DNA of 48,398 nt from Candidatus Zixiibacteriota bacterium. Lineage in GTDB: Bacteria > Zixibacteria > MSB-5A5 > GN15 > PGXB01. Both the position numbers and the translations under genes were made by a program. The notes under the pieces are model-generated. The model made no database searches. It was not told the origin of the DNA and saw only the letters and a list, made by a program, of their open reading frames with translations. The first letter of the stretch is position 1. Each line of letters starts with the position of its first letter. The DNA lies in NCBI GenBank assembly GCA_040753495.1, contig JBFMEF010000037.1, positions 1-48,398 on the forward strand, in the 5' to 3' direction. This document shows, piece by piece, positions 8,465 through 16,250 of this stretch.

Positions 8465-9670
8465 ATGGACAAATTGATTTATCTTGATAACGGGGCTACT
8501 ACCTTTCCAAAGCCGGAGGAGGTCTATCGCGCGATGGACCATGCCTACCGCAATTACGGCGTCAATCCCGGTCGTTCCGGTTACGACCTCTGTATTTATG
8601 CCGGCAACATTGTCGATGACACGCGCCGTCTCTTGACTCGCTTTTTCAACGGCGGCCTCGACCATAATCGCCTGGTTTTCTCTTATAACGCCACCGATGC
8701 CCTAAATCTCGCCATCTTCGGCTCTCTTAAAGAAGGCGACCATGCCATCAGCACTACCATTGAGCACAACTCTGTCCTTCGCCCCTTATATCATTGCTGG
8801 CGCGACCATAAAGTTGAAGTCGATTATATCCCTTTTGACCGGAAAGGATTTGTCGACCCTGACGATATCGGGCGCAAAATCAGAAAGAATACTCGTCTGG
8901 TTGCGGTCAATCATGGCTCCAATGTCATCGGTACCGTTCAACCTGTCAAAGAAATCGGCGCAATCTGCCGCGAACGGGGAGTTACTTTTCTTATTGATGC
9001 CTCCCAAACTGCCGGGAAACTTCCTATCGATATGCAAAAAATGAATATCGATATCCTCGCTTTCACCGGTCATAAATCGCTTATGGGTCCTATGGGTATC
9101 GGCGGGCTATATGTCCGCGACGGTGTTAATATCCGTCACACCCGCGCCGGCGGCACCGGAGTTCGCTCCGCCCTTCGGGGGCATCTCGATGAATATCCCT
9201 ATCGCCTCGAATATGGCACCGGCAACCTGATGGGTATCGCCGGACTGAAAGCCGGTGTCGAGTGGATTGAAAAGAAAGGGCTCCTGAATATCGCTCATCA
9301 GGAAGACCTTTTGCTCAAAAAACTGCGTGATGGCTTGCGCGAAATTGACGGAGTGATTCTCTATTGCCAGGAGGATTTGACCGACCATATCGGTGTGCTG
9401 TCGTTCAATATCGAGGGACTTGAAGCCTCCGACACCGGCACCATGCTTGACGTAGATTATAACATCGCCTGTCGCACCGGGCTTCATTGCGCTCCTCTTG
9501 TCCATGAGCAGCTCGGCACCGACGCCGTCAAAGGGGCGGTCCGCTTTGGCCTGGGACCGTTCACTACTGATGGCGATATCGAGCATGCCGTTGCGGCGGT
9601 CCGCGAGATTGCCGCCGCCCGCAAGAAGGAGATATCGCCCGCTATCACCAACCGTAAACCAAGCTGCTGA
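8465..9670 (+). CDS. Class V aminotransferase / cysteine desulfurase family protein
   Basis: A 401-residue PLP enzyme of the SufS/CsdA-like class V fold, closest in pattern to the cysteine desulfurase family protein branch (TIGR01977-like). The N-terminus has the typical IYLDNGATTFPKPEEVY, followed by NPGRSGYD. The PLP lysine is Lys204 in FTGHKSLMGP, with the phosphate-binding LIDASQTAG upstream. The candidate catalytic cysteine is Cys342 in CRTGLHCAPL. Cysteine desulfurases release sulfur from cysteine as a persulfide for Fe-S cluster or thio-cofactor synthesis. The window's iscU is 6 kb away, so a direct partnership is not implied. The gene has its own promoter and is followed 9 bases later by a secreted protein gene, an unexpected pairing. 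Confidence 0.88.
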   Translation: MDKLIYLDNGATTFPKPEEVYRAMDHAYRNYGVNPGRSGYDLCIYAGNIVDDTRRLLTRFFNGGLDHNRLVFSYNATDALNLAIFGSLKEGDHAISTTIEHNSVLRPLYHCWRDHKVEVDYIPFDRKGFVDPDDIGRKIRKNTRLVAVNHGSNVIGTVQPVKEIGAICRERGVTFLIDASQTAGKLPIDMQKMNIDILAFTGHKSLMGPMGIGGLYVRDGVNIRHTRAGGTGVRSALRGHLDEYPYRLEYGTGNLMGIAGLKAGVEWIEKKGLLNIAHQEDLLLKKLRDGLREIDGVILYCQEDLTDHIGVLSFNIEGLEASDTGTMLDVDYNIACRTGLHCAPLVHEQLGTDAVKGAVRFGLGPFTTDGDIEHAVAAVREIAAARKKEISPAITNRKPSC

Positions 9671-9679
9671 TTCCCGGGG

Positions 9680-11629
9680 ATGCGGAATTTCATAATTCTC
9701 CGCCTCATTAACTATTTGATAACAGGCATTCTCCTTTCTGCCGCCGCCGTCGCCGCTGATGGAGACATTACTCATATAGTCTCGCATGACCGCATGAAAG
9801 TAGTCACCGACCCCTCGCGCGGTTACAACCCGTATCGTTCCTGGGCGCTTTTCCCCTCGACGGCAATCGAATACCGCAAAGTCTTTCTGCATATCCGCTA
9901 CCAGTGCCCCGATTCTCTTCACTGCGGCGAATGGGACTATATCGATAATATCTTTATCCGCCGCCGCGGCTCACAGGATGCCGACACCGGCAAGATAGAA
10001 ATCGCCCGGATGATATCTCCTTATGGATGGCGTTTTGGACCGGACTGGCAATTTGACTGGCAAACCGATATTACCGATTTCGGAATTCTGCTGCATGATT
10101 CGGTCGAAATTGAATTCAATCATACCGGGTATGAGAAAAATGATGACCGGGGGTGGGTAGTTACCCTCGACTTTGAAATAACGGAAGGTCCTCCGGCGAT
10201 GAAATGTCTCGGTTTCGATACCCTCTGGTGCGGCTCGTTCCCTTATGGCGACTCCGCCCGCCCTATCGAAAACTTTCTTTCACCGGTTTCATTAGTGAAT
10301 AAATATGACGCCGCCCTCGCCCGTGTGCGGATTCTGCAGACCGGTCACGGAATGGATGCGCAGGAAAACTGCGCCGAATTCTGCCGCAAATACCGGCGGC
10401 TCTACATCGGAGATTCTCTCATTAATGAAAGATTTATCTGGCGCGAATGCGGCGAGAATCCGCTCTATCCTCAGGCTGGCACCTGGATTTTTGACCGCGC
10501 CGGTTGGTGCCCCGGGGCGCTGGCGTATCCCGATATTTATGACTATCCGATTCTGGGGGATACTTTGATTAGAGTCAATATCGATATGGAGCCGTACCTG
10601 AATCCCAAAAATCCAACCGCCAATTTCTATATCTACTCCTACCTGTTCTATTACGCGCCGCCGTCGGCGCGGTACGACATTACGCTGGAAGAGCTGATTG
10701 CTCCGAACGACCGGGATGAATACTCCCGCCGGAATCCGGTCTGCGCTAATCCGCGGATAATAGTCAGGAACAACGGAAGCGAGAAGATTACATCATTTGC
10801 CGTGACATATGGATTTATTGGGGAAGAGACTTCCGTATATAACTGGAGCGGGAATTTGACACCCCAGAAATCAGTGGAGATAACGCTCCCCGGCACTATC
10901 GTACCGCGTGGGGAAAAACGTGACTATCTCATAAGACTTGATATGCCCAACGGTCAGACGGATGAATACCTGCCGGATAATTCGGCAATTACCGCTGCTA
11001 CGGCGGTTCCATTGCTGGGAACTGATTTTATACTAAATTTTCGCGCCAATCAGGATTCCAGTCATAATTTTTATCGATTAAGCGATGAGCCGGGAGAAGT
11101 TATCGCAGAGAGAAAACTGGGGACATTGAACTCGGCGAGAATATACTATGATACCCTGCATTTGGCGCCGGGATGTTATAATTTTCTTTTCGGCGACACT
11201 GCCGGCGATGGGCTCGATTTCTGGTTCAATCCCGAAGGGGGCTATGGCTTTGTCAGGCTCCTTGATATGCAGGGGAGGCTTCTGAAATCGTTCTTATCTG
11301 ATTTTGGAAGCGAGATAAACTTCTCCTTCCTGGTACAAGAGAACCCTCCTCCGATGCCCCCGGAGGATACCCTTCCTCTGGTTACCCCTTTCCCGGCGCG
11401 CAATTCCGGTAAGTTCAACCTCGATATCTTCTTCAATGAGAAATCTGATTTCCGCTTGGAAATCTGGAGTGAAGACAGCAGTAAGATAGTTTTTCGCCGC
11501 GATTACAAAGCTGTCAAAGAAGCCTTCCTTCCGCTCGATATATCTTCCGAGCCGGAGGGGATTTACTTTGTGAAAGTACTCACCGAGTCAAATACCACCG
11601 TACGACGGGTCAGGCTTAAGCGAACTTAA
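9680..11629 (+). CDS. Secreted PNGase F-like protein with C-terminal sorting-type domain
   Basis: A 649-residue protein with a signal peptide (residues 1-26, ending AVAA). Residues 40-330 resemble the two-lobed peptide-N-glycosidase F fold. CGEWDYIDNIFI (83-94, candidate catalytic Asp86) corresponds to the EWDR-type motif of PNGase F, and TGHGMDAQENCAEFC (221-235, candidate Glu233) to its GHG...CAEWC block. PNGase F cleaves N-glycans from asparagine. Residues 350-430 look like an Ig-like beta domain. The last 85 or so residues, ending in a GIYFVKV pattern and a basic tail, look like a type IX secretion sorting domain. The gene starts 9 bases after the desulfurase and probably shares its transcript. 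Actual deglycosylase activity is inference; many bacterial homologues are untested. Confidence 0.75.
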   Translation: MRNFIILRLINYLITGILLSAAAVAADGDITHIVSHDRMKVVTDPSRGYNPYRSWALFPSTAIEYRKVFLHIRYQCPDSLHCGEWDYIDNIFIRRRGSQDADTGKIEIARMISPYGWRFGPDWQFDWQTDITDFGILLHDSVEIEFNHTGYEKNDDRGWVVTLDFEITEGPPAMKCLGFDTLWCGSFPYGDSARPIENFLSPVSLVNKYDAALARVRILQTGHGMDAQENCAEFCRKYRRLYIGDSLINERFIWRECGENPLYPQAGTWIFDRAGWCPGALAYPDIYDYPILGDTLIRVNIDMEPYLNPKNPTANFYIYSYLFYYAPPSARYDITLEELIAPNDRDEYSRRNPVCANPRIIVRNNGSEKITSFAVTYGFIGEETSVYNWSGNLTPQKSVEITLPGTIVPRGEKRDYLIRLDMPNGQTDEYLPDNSAITAATAVPLLGTDFILNFRANQDSSHNFYRLSDEPGEVIAERKLGTLNSARIYYDTLHLAPGCYNFLFGDTAGDGLDFWFNPEGGYGFVRLLDMQGRLLKSFLSDFGSEINFSFLVQENPPPMPPEDTLPLVTPFPARNSGKFNLDIFFNEKSDFRLEIWSEDSSKIVFRRDYKAVKEAFLPLDISSEPEGIYFVKVLTESNTTVRRVRLKRT

Positions 11630-11641
11630 GAAAGTCCAGGT

Positions 11642-12130
11642 TTACTTCTTTCCCAGCCGCAGCTGCATCGTTTTCGCGCTGTCACTATCTTTGGCAGGTC
11701 CGCTCAGAGTGATAAATAAAGAGTCCTCACTGACCCTTTCATAGATGATATCCGTTGGCCAATCATTCTCTCTGTTCTGAAACGATGCCCGCCTGACAGC
11801 AGGGTCGTACCCAATCAGGCGGAATTTGATATCTTTCGGCCTGCCGCCGGGGTACGGGATAAGAAATGCTCCGGTGTCATCGTACCCAAATCGTTCGAAT
11901 TCGACGTAGCAGGGGTGTCCCTCAAGAAACTCCTTATTCATCGAAAGTATCGCCCCGCCTTCGGGCGAAGAGTAGGTCGCTTCAAACCGATTGCCGCCGA
12001 ATAGTCCGGTCCATTTACCCTCCATCCAGGTCATTGTCGCCAGTTGTTCAGCGGGGGCGAGAGCACCTCCAGTTACAGCGGCTGCGGTTAAGACGAACAG
12101 AAGAAGCCAGAAAAGAGATGGCTGAGCCAT
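11642..12130 (-). CDS. Secreted DUF6265 family protein
   Basis: A 162-residue protein with a signal peptide (MAQPSLFWLLLFVLTAAAVTGGA). The mature part, with LATMTWMEGKW, then EATYSSPEGGAILSM, and a closing FQNRENDWPTDIIYER segment, fits the DUF6265 lipocalin-like beta-barrel family of unknown function. The ATG at 12130 is chosen because GGAGG lies 6 bases upstream; an ATG at 12148 lies before that ribosome site. It converges on the PNGase-like gene with only 12 bases between the stops, and no clear terminator separates them. Confidence 0.8.
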   Translation of the reverse strand: MAQPSLFWLLLFVLTAAAVTGGALAPAEQLATMTWMEGKWTGLFGGNRFEATYSSPEGGAILSMNKEFLEGHPCYVEFERFGYDDTGAFLIPYPGGRPKDIKFRLIGYDPAVRRASFQNRENDWPTDIIYERVSEDSLFITLSGPAKDSDSAKTMQLRLGKK

Positions 12131-12211
12131 GAAATCCTCCGTTTTCATTTATTGTAATTGCTTATATATCAATAAAATATACAATTTTGTGGATAAAGGT
12201 AAAGATTTTCC

Positions 12212-12240
12212 TTGACAATCCGATGATATCATTATAATAT
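12212..12240 (+). promoter_or_regulatory. Promoter of the SPFH / ribbon-helix-helix operon
   Basis: A perfect TTGACA (12212-12217) is followed by TAATAT (12235-12240) at 17 bases, or by overlapping TATAAT (12233-12238) at 15 bases. The SPFH gene starts 28 bases downstream, behind an AAGGAGG ribosome site. Confidence 0.65.
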
Positions 12241-12243
12241 CAT
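12223..12243. promoter_or_regulatory. Inverted repeat over the -10, candidate operator
   Basis: ATGATAT (12223-12229) and ATATCAT (12237-12243) are perfect inverted arms separated by 7 bases, and they span the -10 hexamer. This is the position and symmetry expected of a repressor site. The small ribbon-helix-helix protein encoded second in the operon is the obvious candidate ligand, by analogy with self-regulating Arc/CopG-type proteins. The link is inference. Confidence 0.4.
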
Positions 12244-12267
12244 AACGATAGCAAGGAGGTAAACTAA

Positions 12268-13125
12268 ATGCTAAAAGAAAAAGAACGCAAAGCCATTTCC
12301 GGATGGGGACCATTCATCACCTTCTTTTTTCTTGGTCTCTTTTTCATCGCCGGAATAATCATTCTTGTCCCCTGGCTCAAGATTGTCTTCACCGTACTGC
12401 TGGTGCTGGATATCTTTTTTTTGACCGGACTATTCTTTATCAATCCCAACGAAGGGCGGGTGTTGCAGCTGTTTGGCAAGTACAATGGGACCGCCAAAGA
12501 GCCGGGACTTCGCTGGGCAAATCCGCTTTATACCAAGCGGCGGATATCTCTTCGTGTCCGCAACTTTGAAACTAACCGTCTCAAGGTAAACGACGTCGAC
12601 GGCAATCCGGTAGAGATCGGCGCCATTGTAGTCTGGAAAGTGGTCGATACCGCCGAGGCCTGTTTTCAGGTTGACAATTATGAGGAATTTGTAAAAATCC
12701 AGAGTGAAGCGGCGGTCCGTAATCTTGCCACTCAACATCCGTATGACACTCACCACGACGAGCGCGTTTCCCTGCGGGGTCACACGGCAATAATATCGGA
12801 CCAACTTCGGATAGAAATCCAGGAGCGGCTGGCGCAGGCGGGAGTGGAAGTGCTGGAAGCCCGTATCAGTCATCTGGCGTATGCGCCGGAGATTGCCGAG
12901 GCGATGCTTCGCCGCCAGCAAGCCGGAGCGGTCATTGCGGCCCGCCAGTTGATAGTCGAAGGGGCGGTCGGGATGGTTGAGATGGCGCTGGAGCAGCTTT
13001 CGACCAAGAAAATACTGGAACTGGATGAAGAGAAAAAAGCCGCCATGGTTTCCAATCTGTTGGTAGTCTTATGCGGCGAAACCTCAACCCAGCCGGTAGT
13101 CAATACCGGGACATTGTATCATTGA
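12268..13125 (+). CDS. SPFH (band 7/stomatin-like) membrane protein
   Basis: A 285-residue protein with two closely spaced hydrophobic segments at residues 14-58. An SPFH domain follows from FFINPNEGRVLQLFGKY, with ANPLYTKRRISLRVRNFET, a VEIGAIVVWKV strand and the long coiled-coil region beginning ISDQLRIEIQERLAQAGVEVLEARISHL. SPFH proteins form oligomeric cages on membranes and organise microdomains or protect membrane proteins from proteolysis. The ribosome site is AAGGAGG, about 8 bases upstream. The small DNA-binding gene starts 3 bases after the stop, so the two are co-translated. This pair (SPFH plus Arc-type protein) recurs in other bacteria as far as I recall, which suggests a functional link. 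Confidence 0.9.
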   Translation: MLKEKERKAISGWGPFITFFFLGLFFIAGIIILVPWLKIVFTVLLVLDIFFLTGLFFINPNEGRVLQLFGKYNGTAKEPGLRWANPLYTKRRISLRVRNFETNRLKVNDVDGNPVEIGAIVVWKVVDTAEACFQVDNYEEFVKIQSEAAVRNLATQHPYDTHHDERVSLRGHTAIISDQLRIEIQERLAQAGVEVLEARISHLAYAPEIAEAMLRRQQAGAVIAARQLIVEGAVGMVEMALEQLSTKKILELDEEKKAAMVSNLLVVLCGETSTQPVVNTGTLYH

Positions 13126-13128
13126 GTC

Positions 13129-13317
13129 GTGGCGGAACGGAAGTCATTTTTATTGCGGGTAGATGAGGAGACTCTCAATCTGGTCCAGAAATGGGCGAAC
13201 GATGAATTTCGGAGTCTCAACGGCCAGATTGAGTTTCTCCTCCGGAAAGCCCTTAAAGAAGCGGGGCGAATCTCCCCGAAAAGCAAGGATGAAAATATTT
13301 CCGGGCAACAATCATAA
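13129..13317 (+). CDS. Small Arc/ribbon-helix-helix DNA-binding protein
   Basis: A 62-residue protein starting at GTG. ERKSFLLRVDEETLNLVQKWA at residues 3-23 gives the N-terminal strand and first helix of the ribbon-helix-helix fold. SLNGQIEFLLRKALKEAGR gives the second helix with the typical N-x-Q-I-E-F-L-L pattern of Arc-like proteins. It follows the SPFH gene by 3 bases with no ribosome site of its own, so translation is probably coupled. RHH proteins bind DNA as dimers of dimers on palindromes, which makes the inverted repeat at 12223-12243 a plausible target. No toxin gene is adjacent, so a toxin-antitoxin role is not supported. Confidence 0.75.
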   Translation: MAERKSFLLRVDEETLNLVQKWANDEFRSLNGQIEFLLRKALKEAGRISPKSKDENISGQQS

Positions 13318-13373
13318 AAAGCCCCCAGGAATCTTACTTAAAAGACGGTCGGCAGGACGTAATTACTATGTGA

Positions 13374-13402
13374 TTGACAGTCTGTCGGCGATTTCTTATG
13401 AT
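13374..13402 (+). promoter_or_regulatory. Sigma-70-type promoter of the double-CxxC protein gene
   Basis: TTGACA (13374-13379) and TATGAT (13397-13402) are separated by exactly 17 bases. With AAAGGAG just before the GTG start at 13452 and a strong terminator after the gene, this marks a self-contained, probably well-expressed unit. Confidence 0.7.
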
Positions 13403-13451
13403 TAGGCAGAATCAAGCTCTAAATTAAGGTCTTCCAAAGAAAGGAGTATTT

Positions 13452-13943
13452 GTGAAAGGATTAAAGCCTGCATTTTTGTTGGTGGGGCTTCTGGCTTTTG
13501 TCGCGACTGCAGCGACCGCCCAGGAAAAACCGGCCGCGGAGAAACCGTGGTTTGATATGGCGAATTGTTCCTTCTGCAAGCACCTGGTGAAAGACACCAT
13601 GCTGCTTGAGAATATGACCTGGAACCACTATGATATCTCCAACGGTGTCATGGCGGTCACCACCGTAAAGCCGGAGTATAAAGCGGCATATCTGGAGGCG
13701 ATGAAGTCGATGCAGCAGGTCGGCGAAGATATGGCGGCTGGAAAAGTCCAGGTTCAGATGTGCGGTCATTGCGAAAACTACGGGAAGCTGATGATGTCGG
13801 GCGCGAAAATGGAATATGTCCAGACCGATGTCGCCGATATCGTTCTGATGACTTCTGATAAGCCGGAAATTGTTGAGATGATAAAGAAGTTTGGCCAGCG
13901 CAACCGTGAAGAACTGGCTAAGTGGGAAGCCGAAGCGAAATAG
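13452..13943 (+). CDS. Secreted protein with two CxxC motifs, function unknown
   Basis: A 163-residue protein starting at GTG behind AAAGGAG. A signal peptide covers residues 1-23 (ending TAATAQ). The mature part has CSFC at about residues 39-42 and CGHC at about 99-102, in FDMANCSFCKHL and VQMCGHCENYG. It is also rich in methionine (LMMSGAKM, AMKSMQQVGEDM). Paired CxxC motifs with Met and His nearby suit a metal site or a redox disulfide, but I do not recognise the family. A canonical promoter and terminator make it a single-gene transcript. It is not related in sequence to the HMA protein at 21962. Confidence 0.8.
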   Translation: MKGLKPAFLLVGLLAFVATAATAQEKPAAEKPWFDMANCSFCKHLVKDTMLLENMTWNHYDISNGVMAVTTVKPEYKAAYLEAMKSMQQVGEDMAAGKVQVQMCGHCENYGKLMMSGAKMEYVQTDVADIVLMTSDKPEIVEMIKKFGQRNREELAKWEAEAK

Positions 13944-13965
13944 CGGCTGGCGCGATTTTCCCAAT

Positions 13966-14000
13966 AAAAAAGTCAGAGTCATCGGACTCTGACTTTTTTT
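13966..14000. terminator. Strong bidirectional terminator
   Basis: A perfect 10-bp stem AGTCAGAGTC (13971-13980) / GACTCTGACT (13985-13994) with a 4-base loop is flanked by an A run on the left and a T run on the right. It can end transcription of the CxxC gene rightwards and of mutM leftwards. Confidence 0.9.
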
Positions 14001-14034
14001 GTTCTATCCTGATGATTATCCAAAGCCACTTTAG

Positions 14035-14859
14035 TTAACGAAGTTTCTGGCAGCGCGGGCAGTAGTGCGCCGAGCGACTCCCTATTTTCTCTCGTCGGAT
14101 ACTCCCTCCGCATCTTGGGCATTTTTCCCCTTCACGACCATACGCCTTAAGATATTTCTGGAATCCCCCCGGTTGCCCATCAACTCCGGCGAAACTGTCC
14201 ACCGATGTCCCCATCTTGTCAATCGCTTTCCGGAGCACCCTGATAATCGCGGAATGAAGCTCAGCCAGTTTTTTTGCGGAGAAGGAATCGGTCAGACGGC
14301 GGGGATGAATTCGCGCCAGGTACAACGCCTCATCGGCATAAATATTCCCCAGTCCGGCAAGAAAGGTCTGGTCCAGAAGAGCCGGCTTTATCATCCGATG
14401 GGTCGAACGAAACCGGGCGATAAAGTCGCCGGCAGGAATCTCCAGCGGCTCCGGTCCCAATTCCTTTAGCTCTTTTTGCAGATTCAGTTCTTTTGTCGAT
14501 ATCAGCCGGATATTTCCGAATCTCCGGTAATCGTTGAAGCGCAGTGTATGACCGTTGTCCCGGAAGTAGAAGATAAGGTGGTCATGTCTGTCAATCGGGG
14601 TTTCTTTGGGCAAAAAATAGAAATGCCCGGTCATTTTAAGGTGCACCCAGAGAGTCATTCCCTGGTCGGTCGCCATCAGGATATTTTTACCCCGGCGCTG
14701 GATATGCACAAAGCTGGACCCGGCCAGACTTTTGAGGTTACCCTCGAAATATCGCCGCGCAATTTTGGGCGGCTCCAGATAGACCGATTCAATTGTCTGA
14801 TGAAGAACTGTCCGGCGCAGACCGCGGACGACCGTTTCAACCTCGGGGAGTTCCGGCAT
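14035..14859 (-). CDS. mutM: Formamidopyrimidine-DNA glycosylase
   Basis: A full-length Fpg of 274 residues. It starts MPELPEVETVVRGL, giving the catalytic Pro2 and Glu3, with the conserved RRGKN lysine near residue 58. The helix-two-turns-helix region has LDQTFLAGLGNIYADEALYLARIHPRR. It ends with a zinc finger (CPRCGG, then YCPRCQ). The enzyme removes oxidised purines such as 8-oxoguanine and nicks the abasic site. It is the last gene of a minus-strand run (nadC, birA, iscU, lipoprotein, DUF1858, mutM), and the terminator at 13966-14000 follows it. Confidence 0.97.
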   Translation of the reverse strand: MPELPEVETVVRGLRRTVLHQTIESVYLEPPKIARRYFEGNLKSLAGSSFVHIQRRGKNILMATDQGMTLWVHLKMTGHFYFLPKETPIDRHDHLIFYFRDNGHTLRFNDYRRFGNIRLISTKELNLQKELKELGPEPLEIPAGDFIARFRSTHRMIKPALLDQTFLAGLGNIYADEALYLARIHPRRLTDSFSAKKLAELHSAIIRVLRKAIDKMGTSVDSFAGVDGQPGGFQKYLKAYGREGEKCPRCGGSIRREKIGSRSAHYCPRCQKLR

Positions 14860-14884
14860 TCCTCAATCCTTGAATTGTGGGACG

Positions 14885-15091
14885 CTATTTTTTTTGCGGA
14901 AGTCTTTCCAGTTCGGCGATTAAGACGTCAATATCATGGCCGTGAAGCATTGCCCCCATCTCCAGCGTTTCCAGTTTCATAGCCGGGCATTGATAGCATC
15001 CGCCATGGAAATATTTCTGGATAAGCGGTCCTGCCTCCGGGACCAGTTCTATAATCTCGCCGATGGTCATATCCTTATTTATCTTTTTCAC
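14885..15091 (-). CDS. DUF1858 small redox-disulfide-type protein
   Basis: A 68-residue protein matching DUF1858 along its length. It opens with ITKDMTIGEII-like KDMTIGEIIELVPEAGPLIQKY and carries the two conserved cysteines in GGCYQCPAM (about residues 32-35), followed by LETLEMGAMLHGHD. The family is small and helical and is often annotated as a hybrid-cluster-protein-associated disulfide domain. Its role is unknown, though a redox or regulatory disulfide is suspected. It lies 25 bases upstream of mutM on the same strand. Confidence 0.85.
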   Translation of the reverse strand: MKKINKDMTIGEIIELVPEAGPLIQKYFHGGCYQCPAMKLETLEMGAMLHGHDIDVLIAELERLPQKK

Positions 15092-15117
15092 TTACACTTC
15101 CTCCCGCGCCATCTCGA

Positions 15118-15771
15118 TTATGGAAAGCTTTTTCCTCCGACCCGGGCCGTGACAAGTTCACCGGCGCCGTGAGGAAACGCATATTTCACCAGTCCGACAT
15201 CTTTTGCATACCACCAGTAAAGGTCCCCCTGAATCAACTGCTCCTGCCGGCTATAGAGCGACTTGAAAGACAATCTTATTTCAACGCAATCCTGAAAACC
15301 TCCGGCCGGGGTTGTTACCGGCTCGGTAGCAATAATCTCCAGTTCGGCCTGCGTTCGAAGGTGGGAATTGAGAGAATCGCTTCGTATCTCCGCCGCCGAA
15401 AAGAGCAAAGTATCGCCTACGGTCAGCGACCAGGGGGTAATCGGAATCGGCGGTTCGAAAAAGAGCGCCGGAAGATTCCCGCCGCGGCTGACAGTGCTTT
15501 TCCAGCCGACCGAATGGTCGGTGCGGACAAAATCATTCCAACCGGTTATATTTCCGGCGCTGTCGAAATAGGTAAACGTGAAGAGGTCATTAATCTGACT
15601 GGAAACGACCGCCTTCCCGAGTGGTCCGCTGTACTGATATATAGCGCCATCCACCAGCGGAAAGTAACGGCTGAAATCAGTCCGCGCCGGACGCTCCGCC
15701 TTTTGAATACAGGATAGAATGAGAAGCAGCGAAAAGAACAGAATTAAAGTTGCTGTCGGACGGATTCTCAC
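15118..15771 (-). CDS. Predicted lipoprotein of unknown function
   Basis: A 217-residue protein with a lipoprotein signal: a hydrophobic stretch ending in LILSC, with the lipid-attached cysteine at about residue 21. The mature part begins with a FPLVDGAIYQYSG segment seen in many uncharacterised secreted beta-rich proteins that bear a FPLxxGxxWxY-type opening. No catalytic motif is visible. Its start overlaps the end of iscU by 4 bases (ATGA), so it is translationally coupled to a cytosolic Fe-S scaffold gene, an odd pairing. Confidence 0.75.
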   Translation of the reverse strand: MRIRPTATLILFFSLLLILSCIQKAERPARTDFSRYFPLVDGAIYQYSGPLGKAVVSSQINDLFTFTYFDSAGNITGWNDFVRTDHSVGWKSTVSRGGNLPALFFEPPIPITPWSLTVGDTLLFSAAEIRSDSLNSHLRTQAELEIIATEPVTTPAGGFQDCVEIRLSFKSLYSRQEQLIQGDLYWWYAKDVGLVKYAFPHGAGELVTARVGGKSFP

Positions 15772-16148
15772 GCGTTCTTGCCGCCCTTCCGGGAGCGGTA
15801 GTTTTCGATGGCGGCGCGAAGAGCATCGGTGGCAAGATTGGAGCAGTGCATCTTGATAGGCGGAAGTCCATCAAGCGCCTCCGCAACCTGATTGCGAGTC
15901 AGCCTTTCCGCTTCCGCAATTGTCCGCCCCTTGACCAGCTCCGTAGTTATGGAACTGGTGGCGATTGCCGCCCCACACCCAAAGGTCTTGAATCGGATAT
16001 CGGTGATGATATCATTTTCCACTTTTATATAAATTGACATGATATCGCCGCAGGAGGCATTTCCCACCGTTCCCACACCGTCGGCATCCTCAATCTCTCC
16101 GACATTCCGGGGATTCTGAAAATGCTCGATAACTTTCGCGGAATACAT
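15768..16148 (-). CDS. iscU: Fe-S cluster assembly scaffold IscU/NifU-type
   Basis: A 126-residue scaffold protein. It opens with MYSAKVIEHFQNPRNVGEI and has the three cluster-ligand cysteines in GNASCGDIM, KTFGCGAAIA and MHCSNLA, plus the ligand-exchange aspartate after the first. It assembles Fe-S clusters from sulfur supplied by a cysteine desulfurase. No iscS, hscA or fdx is adjacent, so this is a stand-alone scaffold; the desulfurase-like protein at 8465 is a possible but unproven sulfur donor. The gap to the upstream birA gene is about 100 bases. Confidence 0.95.
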   Translation of the reverse strand: MYSAKVIEHFQNPRNVGEIEDADGVGTVGNASCGDIMSIYIKVENDIITDIRFKTFGCGAAIATSSITTELVKGRTIAEAERLTRNQVAEALDGLPPIKMHCSNLATDALRAAIENYRSRKGGKNA

Positions 16149-16250
16149 ATAAAACCTTCTAAATTATATCAAACTTATCCGCTTTAATATAACAATTTCG
16201 TAAGAGATTGCAAGTGAAATAATTCACATACAATCGGTTTGAGGACAAAC

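Noticed and set aside
9107-9922. 271-codon open frame on the minus strand
   Set aside because: It is antisense to the cysteine desulfurase, whose active-site residues are all present.
13129-13317. Antitoxin of a toxin-antitoxin pair
   Set aside because: No toxin-sized gene is adjacent; the partner gene is a 285-residue SPFH protein.
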